From Polytrichum commune (taxonomy: Eukaryota > Streptophyta > Polytrichopsida > Polytrichales > Polytrichaceae), in the NCBI GenBank assembly GCA_950295325.1, contig OX485809.1:8928001-8992000 (forward strand): a DNA stretch of 64,000 nucleotides, read 5' to 3'. Positions 47,912 through 59,689 of this stretch are shown here, one piece after another. The stretch's first letter is position 1. The number at the start of each line of letters is the position of its first letter. The position numbers were made by a program, and so were the translations under genes. The notes under the pieces are model-generated. The model saw nothing but the letters and a program-made list of their open reading frames with translations. It made no database searches and was not told the origin of the DNA.

Positions 47912-48487
47912 TACCTTGTGTGATTGTGGCCCTATTGCAGCCACTTTCAACTCCATGATACAATTGTGGCGGTTGGATCAACTTGAGAATTGTTTCATCT
48001 ACTTAACGATAGCAAATCACGCAAGTTGTCATTTCAAAGTTCAAAACAAGAGTTGAGATACAAAAATTATGAAAGATAAACTTGAAGTTTCTTTCTCTTC
48101 AATTGATCTTGTAGGCCCTATTGCTTGTGTTAACAATTGAACCTAGAACAATGTCTATATCATGAGGACACAATCTAATCCCATTATAACAAGTGTCATG
48201 TTCATGTTCATTCTTAAATACAAGCCTTGCCATGTGCCACTCATATGTAGGTGTCTAATTAGTGGATAGCTAGAAACTAGTATAGTGTGTCACTATAGTG
48301 TCCATCCTCGAAAGGGGAGAGTAGTATTGTCCCAATGTCCTCTTGTCCAGTGGGCATCGGGTCATTGGCATTACGAACGGACACTTTATTCATGCCGGCC
48401 CCTTGCTAAAAAAGGGACCGGAGTTTCTATCTATCTGTCTAATTAAGAAATGTGACCACAATAAGGCCCAAACAGGTACTTACCTTA
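47912..48487 (-). mobile_element. MITE family A copy in reverse orientation, split by a SINE
   Basis: Read on the minus strand it starts TAAGGTAAGTACC and carries the family A interior in order: ACATATGAGTGGCACATGGC, AAGGCTTGTATTTAAGAA, AGATTGTGTCC, TTTTTGTATCTCAACTC, and the terminal TGTGGCCCTATTGC-type block read in reverse. It is interrupted at 48252-48445 by the truncated SINE, so the MITE inserted first. Confidence 0.75.
48262..48435 (+). mobile_element. 5'-truncated SINE, 174 bp, with 10-bp target-site duplication
   Basis: Flanked by the perfect direct repeat TGTCTAATTA at 48252-48261 and 48436-48445. The insert matches the 3' half of the full-length SINE at 18677-19043 almost base for base (CTAGTATAGTGTGTCACTAT, CATCCTCGAAAGGGGAGAG, GACCGGAGTTTC then TATC units). 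The tRNA-like head is absent, as expected from incomplete reverse transcription. The close match suggests recent activity. Confidence 0.9.
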
Positions 48488-48796
48488 GATTACGTAAAGA
48501 GTTTCTCCTCACAAGAAACTCACAAGATGGATGCATGGGAGAGGGCTACATAGGCCTGACATTCAACATGTATTCTTCAATCTTTCAATCTAAAGAAGTA
48601 AAGAAGGGTTGGGCACATCTTGCCCTCATCCCCCTCATTATTTTCTAGAGTATCTCAAAGGAATTTTTGAGATATTGTTTCCTTTATGCATTAGCTTACC
48701 ATATTGTTTAAGTCTTGTAACATTTCTCAATTTCCAGAAATATTACTTACTTACACAGACTATGAGTTTGGTTCAGGGGGCTGCATCACACAACAG

Positions 48797-48870
48797 GTCT
48801 GGTTGGTGTAGTTGGTCATCACGCTAGTCTCACACACTAGAGGTCCCCGGTTCGAACCCGGGATCAGACA
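48797..48870 (+). tRNA. tRNA-Val (anticodon CAC)
   Basis: A 74-base cloverleaf: acceptor stem GTCTGGT with ATCAGAC (one G-T pair), D arm with the GGTGTAGTTGG A box, anticodon stem CTAGT/ACTAG around loop CTCACAC with anticodon CAC, and T arm CCCCGGTTCGAACCCGGGG-like with a perfect B box GGTTCGAACCC. No intron. A short T run (TTCTTTT, 48874-48880) provides the RNA polymerase III terminator. It decodes GUG. It is not flanked by a repeat tail or target duplication, so it reads as a genuine tRNA gene and not a SINE. Confidence 0.95.
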
Positions 48871-48904
48871 TGGTTCTTTTGAAATGTTGTGCATTTTGAT
48901 TTCT

Positions 48905-49165
48905 ACAGCCGCTCTCACAGCTCATGTGAATACCCTATTCATTGTCAAAGTGAAGATCCTCTGACATATTGAATGGATCGTACAGAGTCCCCTGTAAATG
49001 TTGACTGAGGTCTATAATGGTTTACAATTTTGAGCACATAGCCCAATCTCTTACAAAACATAGTCTTCTTGATGCCCGCTCTTAATTTTACAAATTCCAC
49101 CCAATCATACACCACTCAAATATAGGTATCCATTTACAATATCTGTTTAAGATCAAACACCAAAT
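48905..49165. repeat. MITE family A fragment
   Basis: Contains AGTGAAGATCCTCTGACATA, TTTTGAGCACATAGCCCAATC, CACCACTCAAATATAGGTATCC and AAACATAGTCTTC, collinear with the copy at 50308-50685. The termini are missing. Confidence 0.6.
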
Positions 49166-49553
49166 TAGGCATCTGGAATTGGTAGACGTAACTCCTCGGT
49201 TGAAGGCCATCCAATGTTGTCTAAAAATCTCTTGGCTGCAATTCAAAATTGGTTGAGAAAGCAAAACCGCAAGCACGCAGAGTAAATAATATAGCATTCT
49301 AAGGACATACCAAGATACAGATTGATAAGTGCAGAGATCAAAAAATGCGATAGATAATCACCAGGAACTATTTGATAATGTGAACCTGGATGCAAACACA
49401 GCCTGCAAGGTTTTGGAAATCCTTTCTATCAAAGTATATCAAAGTTGTTGCATACATTGCAAATCATGCCCAGTTCATATCCACCAAGAATGATAGCTTT
49501 AGCAAGAGGAATGACAACAAGTCAGAAATAATTGTGATGAATCTGACCGCCCT

Positions 49554-52500
49554 TCATGAGTGCCCCTGGGACTCATCAAAAACCTCAGATCCATCTATAT
49601 TCCGCAAGCGTGCAGATCCATTACCATTAGTTGCTGACCTTCTATTATCAGGTTGCTTCGTATCCTCCTCAATTACTGACTTCTCTAAGCTAGGGTCCAT
49701 ATCACTAGGTGGGGGCCCCCACTGGTCTGCTGAACTGTCTGGAAATTTAAATTCTGTTTCCTGTACAAGCAACCACAGAGCATATAAACTTCGATACGTA
49801 ACATAGATATAAAAAGGATGTTTCTTCACCAGATAAATAGCTTCCAACGCCCAAGCATCTAAACAACAAGAGATATCACCCCACAACATTATCTACACTA
49901 ATATGTGCAATTAGGTTGCCTTTGCAAATAGGTCGCCTCTTTACCTATGCAAGATACTTGGGTCAAAATCAGATTACAAAAATTTATACCTTTTTATTTT
50001 TTATCTGTATAGCAACCACAGTAAAAACAGATCATGTATTTTGTTACTGCAGCAATAAATGCTCAATACAGTATGGAGTGTCGATAAATTCGCATGAGGC
50101 AACCTAATTGCACATATCAGTATACAATACAGATGGTGACATGAGACATGACCAAAACACCTGGAGGGCTTGTGTAATTCATAGTCACTAAGTCGTCCTT
50201 GCAATTGGCTCAAAAACAAATGGTGTTTTCTATAGATCTCTGAGCTTCTCTAAGTGTGCATATACACCATATATTCTATACATTCCTCTAAGCTACTTCA
50301 ATTCTAATAAGGTAAGCGGGTCTTAAATGGACACGTTTAGGTCTGCACCCACTTCTTGCAAGATATGAAACACGTAATTAGTGCAAGATGATTGGCAATC
50401 CAAAGTGTGCCTATAGCCATCTTTCTTATGATTTTTTGAGCTCATACGTATATTTTGTTCATTATCAAAGTGAAGATTCTCATTCTCGTTGAATGATCAC
50501 ATAGGTCTCCCAAATTATGTTGACTCTTGAGCCTCGAATGGTTAACTAATTTTGAGCACATAGTTCAATCTCTTTTAAACACATGTCTTTCCAGTATCCT
50601 TTCTTAATCCACATCCACCAATCACACAACACTCAAATATAGGTGTCCGTTTAAGAAGAGTAACCAAATCAGGCCCACTCACCTTAGTAGAGGAAGCACT
50701 GATCGTGCTCAATACCTCACATCAAGTCAATGACAAATGATTGTAGCTTAAGTTGTTGCTTTGCAATTGGAAGGTATAAATTGAAGCCTTGGGAACATAA
50801 AAGAGTCAGTGACGACAATGGGTTGCGGATGGTTGCTCACCAAGCCAGCAGCTTCCAAGAGCTTCTTGCGAAGTGCTGCATGTTCAGCTTTGACACGGGA
50901 AGGCACCCCTCTCGTTTGCATCACATTCTGCTGAGCCAGGTCTTCATCAATGTAATTTGCTGTGGTAGCAAACGGATGATTTGCTGGAATCCATCTAACC
51001 TCTTCAGGGTCTACTCCTTCCGGGACAGGTTCACCCTCACTTAAAAAAACAACAGGACGCTTCCATCTGTAAGCCTGAATGCGCCTATTCTGATGGCTTA
51101 TTCTTTTCTCATCAGTGAGTGTTACTGGAGCTAGCCTAAACAACTTACCACACATTCTTACAATGGGGTTTTTCTTTCCCACCAAAACAAGCGGATTATT
51201 GAAAGGGTCCTCATACTTCAAAGGCCTCCCACTGCACCCCAACAAATACAATTCATGTTAAGTTAGTTGCTACTCCATGGTCAAAACACCTCGTAAACGA
51301 TATGAATGGGCTTAGACAACAACCTGACCCTGTATCTCAAATATCTGAACGATTCTTTTAGTCTTGGGTACATATACAGCTCACAATACACTAGTGTCAC
51401 CCATATTGTTCATAAGAAAACCCATGGTACCTAGTCTGTACTAGAGAAATGGTGGATATTGAATCATCTGTATCGTAGCAGTACAGTAGACTAGAACACC
51501 CATAGTGACCTATATTTGAAGAAGTGTGAGCAAGAAATGGAACTGAAGCATCCTCTCATGAGCTCTAACAAATTCTAAAAGGCAACAAATTTGCAGCATG
51601 GCTGAAAGAGCCAGGGAATTGTAGCAAATGATCGTACCTCTCATCCATCCAACAGAAAAACTTGATTCCCTATAGTTTTGTCACTGACTCATCTCAAATG
51701 GCTGCAACTAAAGTAATTCGGGTCTTTGAAACTAATTCCAGTGTCAAATAAACTTAAAAAAGCAACCTTTGGACTGCACACTATTGCAGGGCTTTTATGT
51801 TGGATGAATGACAGGTATGCAATAATTCCCTCTTGCTGAAATGAGCACTTGGACATGTGCACTACAACATTGTCACTTGTAAGACCACAAATTCAACCTA
51901 TTTGATGCCAAAAATCCAGATATGATTACACATGGAGGTTGATTGACACGTACTCTCCCCTGTCAGATCTGAGCTGCCCCCTCTTCACAAGATCAGATAC
52001 AGAGCCTCCTCCATCATCCCGGGGTTTAGCTAAAAATCCAAGTACCGCCATCATGATCACTGCAGCAGTAACACCAATTCCTGCTGCTAGATTCATAGGA
52101 ACACCCCTTTCAGCCTACAAAGGGAGCAAGAATACATTATAATTTGATAGTTTTCTCTTGTCTCCTTTAGTCAAATTCCAGCGAAACAGATAAAGTAGCC
52201 ATGAGCCATGACAGAAAGCAGGTAAAAAGATCGATCCTTTCACTAACAAATACAAACTACTTCTACAGAGCGTTCCCCACCTCCCCACCTAAATCCCAAG
52301 TGAGAACCCTCAACCGCCCAAAGGGATAAGTCACTCAGTAAAAATAAAAGTCCACCCTAAACGAAAGCATGCAATTGTAGGATTTCTCCCATCACCAAAG
52401 AGTAGGGAACATTTCCTGGTTGCATAACATTTCTCTCTGCCGTTTGCTTTACGCTTAAGCAGTTACAACTCACACCAAATGATCCCTTCGAAAGGACTGC

Positions 52501-53318
52501 TCCCAAAACCCCAAGCCTCGAATTAATATGTGCCAGAAGACCAGAGTCATGAATCCCATGAACATGATTGTTCTTGATGCAATTTCGTAATGCTCAGGAT
52601 CTACTGCAGCTTTCACTATTTCCCACCCATCCCACTGGTAGGGTTCCCTCCACTTCCAAATGCACCAACCACTACAGACGAGACAACTGACTTCCTCCGT
52701 AGTAGTAACTCCTCCAATCGACTATCTTGATGCAACGTTGAAAATTGGGCATAATTGAGCAGTTCATTGAATGGTTCCAAGAATCATGAAACCCTTGACA
52801 AAGACTTCGAAAGCCAATCAAATGTAATACAATGGGCATTACAAAAAGAAAACACACAACCCCAGTGTTCATCTCATGCAAATTTGTGCTTCAGGCAAGT
52901 TGATTCCGAGAATGATCACGCTCACATCAAATCATCGAAAGAACCTCTATTTCAAAATTCAAAGCTGCCATAAAGCTCCTTACAATTGGGACATGGATGA
53001 CCAAATGCCTCTTCATGTGGATAAGTACAGATTGCTACTTACCTGCACAGGCTGCCTAACCATCGAGGCCATCCGCTCCTCTCCCAACCCTTCTTCATCT
53101 CTCTCACTCAACCCCTCCTCTTGGAACTCCACATCTAAACCCCTCTCCTGCACATCCTCCACACCCTGCGCTTCCTCAACCCTTCTTTGCCCCGAAACCA
53201 CAATGCTTCTCGATCGAGTCCCAGCCATATCGCACAAAAGCCCCTGTCTGAAGCTCAAAGATTGAATCCCACAGAAGCTCAGCAGCTGCACCGAAGCTTT
53301 GGGAAACATGCACGCCAT
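49554..53318 (-). CDS. MCD1: MULTIPLE CHLOROPLAST DIVISION SITE 1-like protein, complete, four exons
   Basis: MCD1 is a plant-specific inner-envelope protein that positions the plastid FtsZ ring together with ARC3 and MinD/MinE. Exons on the minus strand are 53318-53043, 52114-51954, 51231-50841 and 49760-49554. The phases agree and give 344 residues, near the 349 I recall for Arabidopsis MCD1. Residues 1-45 are rich in Ser, Arg and hydrophobic residues, fitting a transit peptide. An acidic, Glu-rich stretch (46-82) precedes one membrane segment (about 99-121, NLAAGIGVTAAVIMMAVLGF). Exon 2 ends SDLVKRGQLRSDRG, and exon 3 carries the diagnostic PLKYEDPFNNPLVLVGK, FLSEGEPVPEGVDPEEVRWI and PANHPFATT blocks. 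The C-terminal exon is hydrophilic. An earlier in-frame ATG at 53504 would add 62 residues; I prefer 53318 because the length then fits the family. Intron 3 contains a family A MITE. Confidence 0.88.
50308..50685 (+). mobile_element. MITE family A copy in MCD1 intron 3
   Basis: Ends TAAGGTAAGCGGGTC and GGCCCACTCACCTTA, with TA at both extremities. The subfamily-specific block AGATATGAAACACGTAATTAG is shared with the copy at 61613-61992. It lies about 155 bp downstream of the exon 3 donor. Confidence 0.8.
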
Positions 53319-53504
53319 AACCGCACTTGTACATTGAGAGGAGCCAGACCTTCGACTCAATTTCACACACCTTCGATTCCGTGCACTTCGCCATGAAGAA
53401 AAGATGGCCAAATGATCGTGACTCTGGTTTCCATCAGTTTCTGATGGTCCGTAGGAAGTGCTTGGCCAAGCCTCGCACCGCCTCACCGGTGTGGCTTGCA
53501 ACAT

Positions 53505-54039
53505 TGCTGGTGATGATGCTGCTGCTGATGAAGAAACCCCAAACCCTAAACCTTAACGCCGAAGCTCAAATCTCTCACCACAGCAAGGACACTCGCCCAT
53601 TGTCAATCCTGATACCTGCCCTGAAGCATGAATGCACTGCGAAATGTGGCAACAATGATGAGATTTTCGACTACAGTTGCGGTCTACAATCTCATTGTCG
53701 TAACAATCGTCCTCCTCGGAGCTCCCATGCTACCGTTGCACCTCCGCGTTCCGAACAAGGAGCCGCATATACAAAAGGCCTGGAGTTCATCACCTTCTAC
53801 TATCTAGGAACAGAGTACATAGTGCCACTTGTGAAAGTGGTTCATGTACACATTTCGTACATTTGGGACCAGAGGAGGTGGGGACCTTCAGGACCCTTGT
53901 GCAACCGAGGAAGATGGACCTATTGCCGGTGAGGGCCCTATGACCGTCCCCTTCTTGTAATGTATGTACCCGCCAGAGTTTCAGGTTTTTGCTCAATTGG
54001 AGTTTAAAATGTGGCTTGCAACATGAATAGTGTGATGGT
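53505..54039. other. MCD1 upstream region
   Basis: A GC-richer region upstream of the MCD1 start. A long plus-strand frame (53327-53932, 201 codons) overlaps MCD1 exon 1 in antisense and resembles no protein I know, so I treat it as chance. The promoter of MCD1 should lie here. Confidence 0.35.
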
Positions 54040-54292
54040 GATGGGTGGGTCAAACTAACCTTGCATAGGCAAAACTGGGATTTAGGTCAGCGGTTCCCAC
54101 ATGCATACCCTCATTTAAATCCTAAAATTTTCAAAAGAGGAAAAGAGGAGGTCTCAAAATTTTCACCCAACTTTCAAAATTGGCTCCAATACACGACGAG
54201 TCAATGATCTCTTATTAGAAAGTATTCCCAAACAAGGATCTAACCCATGGTTCCATTCCTCTTTGAGGGACTTTGCAAATAACTTTAATGTC
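54040..54292 (-). repeat. Dispersed repeat family G, copy 2 (reverse)
   Basis: On the minus strand it runs TTGCAAAGTCCCTCAAAGAG, CCATGGGTTAGATCCTTG, GTTGGGTGAAAATTTTGAGA, AATCCCAGTTTTGCCTATGC, AAGGTTAG, the same order as 7655-8035 and 63012-63390. Confidence 0.7.
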
Positions 54293-54327
54293 TAAGGAGA
54301 TTTTGGACGAATTTAATCGAGATCCAA

Positions 54328-54490
54328 TGTCTCCAAGTCCAACCGGTTACATATTGATGTCTTCCAGTTTTCCTATATTAATTTAAGGTTAATTCTATAG
54401 ATTCCTCTTAAACAATCGGCGATTGGTTGAGAAATTGAACCGGTCATTTCTCAAACTCAACCAGCCCTTGGGGGGGGTAGTCATTGGTTG
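54328..54490 (-). repeat. Dispersed repeat family H, copy 3 (reverse)
   Basis: On the minus strand it reads GGTTGAGTTTGAGAAATGAC, GAGGAATCTATAGAATTAAC, ACTGGAAGACATCAATATGT and AACCGGTTGGACTTGGAGAC, collinear with the copies at 35.5 and 42.0 kb. Confidence 0.65.
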
Positions 54491-55004
54491 GAGTAGCAAT
54501 ATACGTGCGAACAAATGATAGGGTATTTTAAAAACATGGGGGCTAAAAATTATAAATGGACTTAAGAGTAATATAGGGTATCAAAAATGGCACTGGACAT
54601 CTTTAAAGTACTATAGGGTATGGAATAATAGGTAATTTGGAATTATAAGTAATTCATGCCAATTTTCTATTAACCCAAAGTAGAAATTTACATAATGATA
54701 GCATGTGAAAAAAAGAAGAGAATTGAAAGTAATACCCCCCTATAAAATAGTGGTTGTTCACACCTATATCCTTAACTTTTTAACACATTGCCCCCCCCCC
54801 CCCGAGAACCAGCCCATTTGTAACTAGCGGTCAAATCTCCCCATTCACATTACAAAGTATAGGCTTTCATCATTGGCAATGGTAAGGTAGATGTTGCTTA
54901 AACCAATCGTTTGGCTTATTTAACCTATATATAAGATCATAATTGTAAAAGTGAGGGCAAAAATGACTTAGAAAATGGAAGCACATTGCCATAAAAAAAT
55001 CTTA
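54491..55004. other. Non-coding interval, no gene seen
   Basis: AT-rich with a run of C at about 54791-54803. The phrase TATAGGGTAT..AAAT recurs loosely at 54520-54620. Confidence 0.4.
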
Positions 55005-55331
55005 GGCCACTTCACACACAAGATTGAAGGCATGTGACCATTGCATTCTAAGATCTCTCATTGGTAAAGAACGGCCAAGACTGTCTACATTCACTTAACA
55101 TTGGAAGGTGGATGACTAAGGGCCCGAAGAAATTATCATGAATGAAAGTCTACATGGAATCCTACATGGCATACTATAAAGAAAATTTCATGGTTTGTTG
55201 GAATGTGTGTTAGGCCCGCCTCCAAGAGGTAGGCCCGATGCAAATTACATACTATGTAAATGGTATGGCCTTTGGATGAGAATCAAGGGTCCTCAAATGG
55301 TCACGGCCCTTGGTTTGTGTGAAAAGCAGCC
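55005..55331. mobile_element. Tourist-like MITE family B, shortened copy
   Basis: Left end GGCCACTTCACACACAAG preceded by TTA; right end TGTGTGAAAAGCAGCC followed by ATTA. Interior blocks TGTTAGGCCCGCCTCCAAG and CATGTGACCATTGCATTCTA are shared with other copies, including the one in serine racemase intron 5. Confidence 0.7.
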
Positions 55332-56921
55332 ATTACATGAATAATTGTTTTTGCATTCATACTTTTATAACAACTCAACTAATGAGTTGTGTTAAGCTTC
55401 CAAGGCTTTAGGTTCAATCTTAAGCATTGGGATACTAACATCTAGAGGCTTTATTCTCAAAGCTATTGTGGGGCCCATGAACATAGCTCATTAGCTAAGG
55501 AATGTTATCTTGGCTTCACACTCCAATGATTGTCGCTAAAAATTATGGAAAAGTGAAGATTATATCCACCTCTTTCACATGAAGTAACCCTGAGGGTTGC
55601 ATGGAAAATTGCACTACGGTCAATGCATTACAAGTGGAGAGCAATCATTAGTTTTGAAATAAAATGAAATGAAACAAACAACAATGTCTTGCTATGGCAC
55701 CGACGTGAATTGGAGACTGCTCTCCCTCACACTCATCATGTTTTACTAAGCTTTAGGGTAGGGGTAATGCCTTCCTTTTGGAAGGTGGTCTTCATCAAGT
55801 CATTGGTTCTACAATTGATGAAGAAGGACAACCCACATGCACAAAGCATGTGCTTGTGAACACAACAAGAAAATGTGAAATTCGTTTCTTATTTTCCTCA
55901 AACCTCGGGGGGTTCACTGGCAAAAATCGTAGAACAACGTGCGATAAAAAATAGGGTCATATTCATTGTAGATAAATTTTGTAAAAAATGTACATGTGAA
56001 ATAGGGGATTTTAAAATAGTGACACACGTTTACATGTAAAATACCATCACCTTATAATCTTTTCTGCAAGGTAAATAACCCCCCCAATAAATAGGTCCCG
56101 AACGCACGTGTATGCAAAATATAAGAGGGAGTGAACCCCCCGAGCCTCAAACCTAGATATACAAAGGGGGCATGCATCACAAATCCCCCCCCCCCCCCCC
56201 CCCCCAAATGGGATCTACATCTACTCAATGTTGAAACAACCCTTTGTTGCTCAATGTTGCCTTGATATATAGAACAAAATTTATTATATGTTGTGTCAAT
56301 GCACATAGAATCATCTACTAGTCCATAGAAAATGTAAAAACGTCATGTCCGCACTTTAACAATGGATTCCATTGAATAGACATTAAAACTTCATTTTTCA
56401 TTGACTTGACATCGAGTGCATATCAACAATTTTCAATGCAAACGAATTGATTACTCAAGTTTCATGTTGTAATAATATCCACTCTACTTGATAACAATTG
56501 GTAGTGATCACTCAACATGGTAACAATGCTTTGTGTAGAGTCAATGTTGAGTGAGTGAAAGTTAATTGATGAATCAAATTTCATGTTGCTTTAGTACTAG
56601 GCAAACATGTTTGGTCGTTGCATAATGTTGAGTACACATTGATATTCTCAAGAGAAGCAAAACAACTAATCTTCTTGAATTGAATTGAATTCAGAGAGAA
56701 AAAAATCCCTCTAAATTGAAGAACTTGTCATGAAGTTTCTTGAACCTTTGTAATGTTGAATTTTCCCAAGAGCCGGCATTGCATTCTTAAGCATGTGTAG
56801 TACGTCACTTTCTATTCTAGCTTCAAGAATGAATCCAAGAATCAAAGCCATATGTTACGTGCATTGTATAGTGGCATTGAGCTCTCATTAGTTGTTGGCA
56901 CCTCATCTTTGGACAAAACTC
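55332..56921. other. Non-coding interval, no gene seen; poly-C tract
   Basis: A 20-base C run lies at 56186-56205. No other structured repeat or credible frame; from 56400 to 56700 loosely repeated CAATGTTGAGT phrases occur. Confidence 0.4.
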
Positions 56922-57746
56922 TCAACTACCAAGATTCAACTCAACGAACTTGCCAAAAAATAAATCTCTGAACCGAGTGTATCCATCTCTAGGGTGGTAT
57001 GAATAATTAAAACTTTGGCGCAAAGCTTGAAATAGTGTGAGATGTCGATCTTTCTTGAGATCCAATGGAGATACGTGCTCAAAGATCTCTTGCTTTAGTT
57101 GTAGGAATGCTTCTTGGCAGCTTATATGAGTGGAATTTGGGCTGTTGTCGTATTGCAGGAACTTTATCAGGTGACGGTATGTCGCAATATTATAGATGCA
57201 GGAAGGCTAACAAGAAATGATTAAGAGGTGTCTCGATATCCTGATGCAAGAAAATGTTCGTTGCAAGCAGAAGTTTAGCAGCTTCAGTGTTTTACATTGA
57301 TTGAGCGGAGCCTTTTCATACGGTTTTGGTCGGCGGATAGAGGAGGAAGTGCCTTTCCAGGGGGAGGGTAAACTAATCTATACACTGGTTCCTTGTTGGA
57401 TGACTACAACCCTGCCTCCAAGGAATTAGTGTGCAAGTTGTTTCACCCCAGCCTTTCTTCAGCAACTATAGTATCTTCGTTCACGTAGATCAGCTTTTCG
57501 TGTAAATCGTTGCTAGCAGACATCTTCATAAACAACATCAAAAATGAACACTGTGAGTCTGGTAAGTCACTCACGAAGAGCATGAATTTTGAAAAATGTA
57601 CATGACATGGGTGCTACCTGATTTCGATATCCTAGGTCTTGGAGACGCAATCAGTTTTACCTGTCTTTTGAACAAGAGTTCATTTCTTTAGTCCACTTAG
57701 GATTGGAATTAGACCTCAGATCAATCTTCTTGCAGTCCGACACCAT
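56922..57746 (-). CDS. Unrecognised small multi-exon gene (hypothetical protein)
   Basis: I do not recognise this protein. Two exons are well supported by frame and splice sites. Exon 57403-57296 (36 codons) reads SSNKEPVYRLVYPPPGKALP and PLSADQNRMKRLRSIN, then GTAAAA. After an 89-bp intron ending TTCTTGTTAG, exon 57206-56922 (94 codons plus TGA) contains IATYRHLIKFLQYD, EAFLQLKQEIFEHVSPLDLK and YSYHPRDGYTRFRDLFFGKF. Codon use and composition look like real protein, with amphipathic helices and Lys/Arg/Asp/Glu balance. Upstream, two tentative exons fit: 57746-57661 (ATG, MVSDCKKIDLRSNSNPKW, then AG/GTAAAA) and about 57512-57485 (NDLHEKLIY). Their join to the third exon is unresolved because no strong phase-0 donor is visible. 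Whole product perhaps 160-180 residues. It could instead be a decayed gene fragment. Confidence 0.45.
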
Positions 57747-58119
57747 TTGTATAAATATGCTCCACCATGTATTCAGAAACAAATTTATGATCGGAACCCC
57801 TGCTTGTGAACAAAGAGAAAGAATGCAAACAGGGAACGATGTAGTTTAGAAAGGGGGAAATCAACAGAAGATAGTGACTACTTCTGCTCTGGAGAAAATC
57901 CTCCTTGTTGCTCTGAACCTGTGAAGAATTTCAAGATGACTTGGGAGAGGTAAAAAATCTCGCTGCTTGACTTTAAGTGACAAGAATTTCCTTCCTTATC
58001 TGCACGAAATTGGAAAGCGTAACATGATCTCATTGCTTGAAGCTATAGAGTCAATGCCGCTGTTCTAATCATTGTTTTACAAACGAATTTGTTCTGTGTT
58101 TACTGTCGTTCAATTCAAA

Positions 58120-58258
58120 ACATTATTCAGATCCATAACAATGTTTTGTGGGATCGACAATATTCCACAAAATATTTTCCATATTCAGTCTGAATGTGAA
58201 GCATATTCCGTGGAATATTGTTAGTCCCACGTAACATTGCCATGGATCTGAATAATGT
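58120..58258. repeat. 139-bp imperfect hairpin (about 49-bp arms)
   Basis: The left arm (ACATTATTCAGATCCATAAC onward) and right arm (mirror of ACATTATTCAGATCCATGGC) match over about 49 bases with about seven mismatches, around a 40-base loop. A small foldback MITE or a microRNA-precursor-like hairpin would both look like this. It sits about 370 bp upstream of the unrecognised gene's first possible ATG. Confidence 0.8.
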
Positions 58259-59689
58259 TGTGTTGTCTTTTGTATGCAGTTTATAGCTTGAATACGTTGG
58301 GTGTATGTGGCAAGACTTTAGTGTGTTGATGGCCCAAAAAAATTGGTAGTGTTGAAATTATAAGAAGGTTTAAGTCTTAAGTTTTATTGGAAATGTATAG
58401 GTGCAAAGATAAGGACCTACTGCAAGATCTAGGTAAAACCCTTTTGTACATGTGATTTATTGTTACTGGATTGACAAGCTAGCGCATTAGGTACACATGT
58501 CCTTGGACTTTGAACTTGTGAAAGCTTAATTCTTGAGGTTTTCATTAATCCGTATACTTGTGCACAAAGAATCTAAGTATGTCTTGAACTCTAGCTACTT
58601 TTGAAGTGACATATGGTAAACTACTTCTCTTTATCTCCTAGTATGAGGGTTATGTTAACGATGCAAGATAGACCTTTCTTGCAATGCTTTCAAACTTTAG
58701 GCAATTGTGCTTTACTAAAGTTCTGATTTCTTTCCAAATTTGTTTTGCTTCTTGGACGTATTGGTAACTAGTTCTTTTTATTATTTTTATCTTGATAATG
58801 GAGCATTATTGTATTGTTTGTGCCATTCCCTTGATAACTTAGTCTTAATTTTGGGACTCACTATTATAAGTATCTTTGTCTTTAATTGTTGGAATTTTAT
58901 TTTTTAGTTACTTGAATTCATTATAATAAATTAAGGGGCTGAAAAAAAACCCCTTCCATAATTTACAAGTAATTATATAGACACTTAAAACATCATGAAT
59001 TATTTAATTAGATAATTGAACGGTCCATTTAATTAGTCCATGCCATCAAAATACCCTCTACAATAATGCCCTTCGGTTGCACATGATAAACAACTCTCTC
59101 CAAGAGGTCACCCCCACCCCCACGTACCCCGTGTAGGTTTTCATCAGTATGTTAGCAATGAGGACACAACAATGTTCATGATAGTGACTAATATTGAGTA
59201 ATTGTTTAAAAAGTAAGGCCCATCAATGCATAAACAATACCCACACAATACCATTAGTGTTTGTGTATAATATACAGACTTTCAACATCAGACTTCAAAA
59301 GGATGCACTATGCATTGATTCATTGTCTATGAAGTATTGAATATCTTGGAGAGAGACTTTGAGATGCATGAACAATCCTAACTTTACAAAGCTTCCATAT
59401 GTACAATTGGATCTACCATAAGAGATGCCAATTTCCTTTTACAAGCTTTTGAATTGGTTGGAACTATTTTAGGCAATTTTGGGAAGATTGTGCTTCAGCC
59501 TTTAGGGGTAAAGTACTCAAGCCCTCAAGCGAAGGGCCATGATGTCATTTGCCCTGGCAACAATGTCTTTCCGGTGAGAAGGTGTTTGCCAAAAAATTTA
59601 AAATTAGAAAGAGAGCTACCTCAAACAAAGAAGAACTAAGCAAATGATACCAAAACAAATTCAGTTCACATGATGTTATTACCCATGTG
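58259..59689. other. Non-coding interval, no gene seen
   Basis: Strongly AT-rich with no family resemblance. Part of 59430-59640 may be the degenerate 5' continuation of the following LINE, but I cannot show it. Confidence 0.35.

Noticed and set aside
53327-53932. A 201-codon plus-strand open frame upstream of and antisense to MCD1
   Set aside because: It overlaps MCD1 exon 1, has no family resemblance, and its length can be explained by GC-rich antisense sequence lacking stops.
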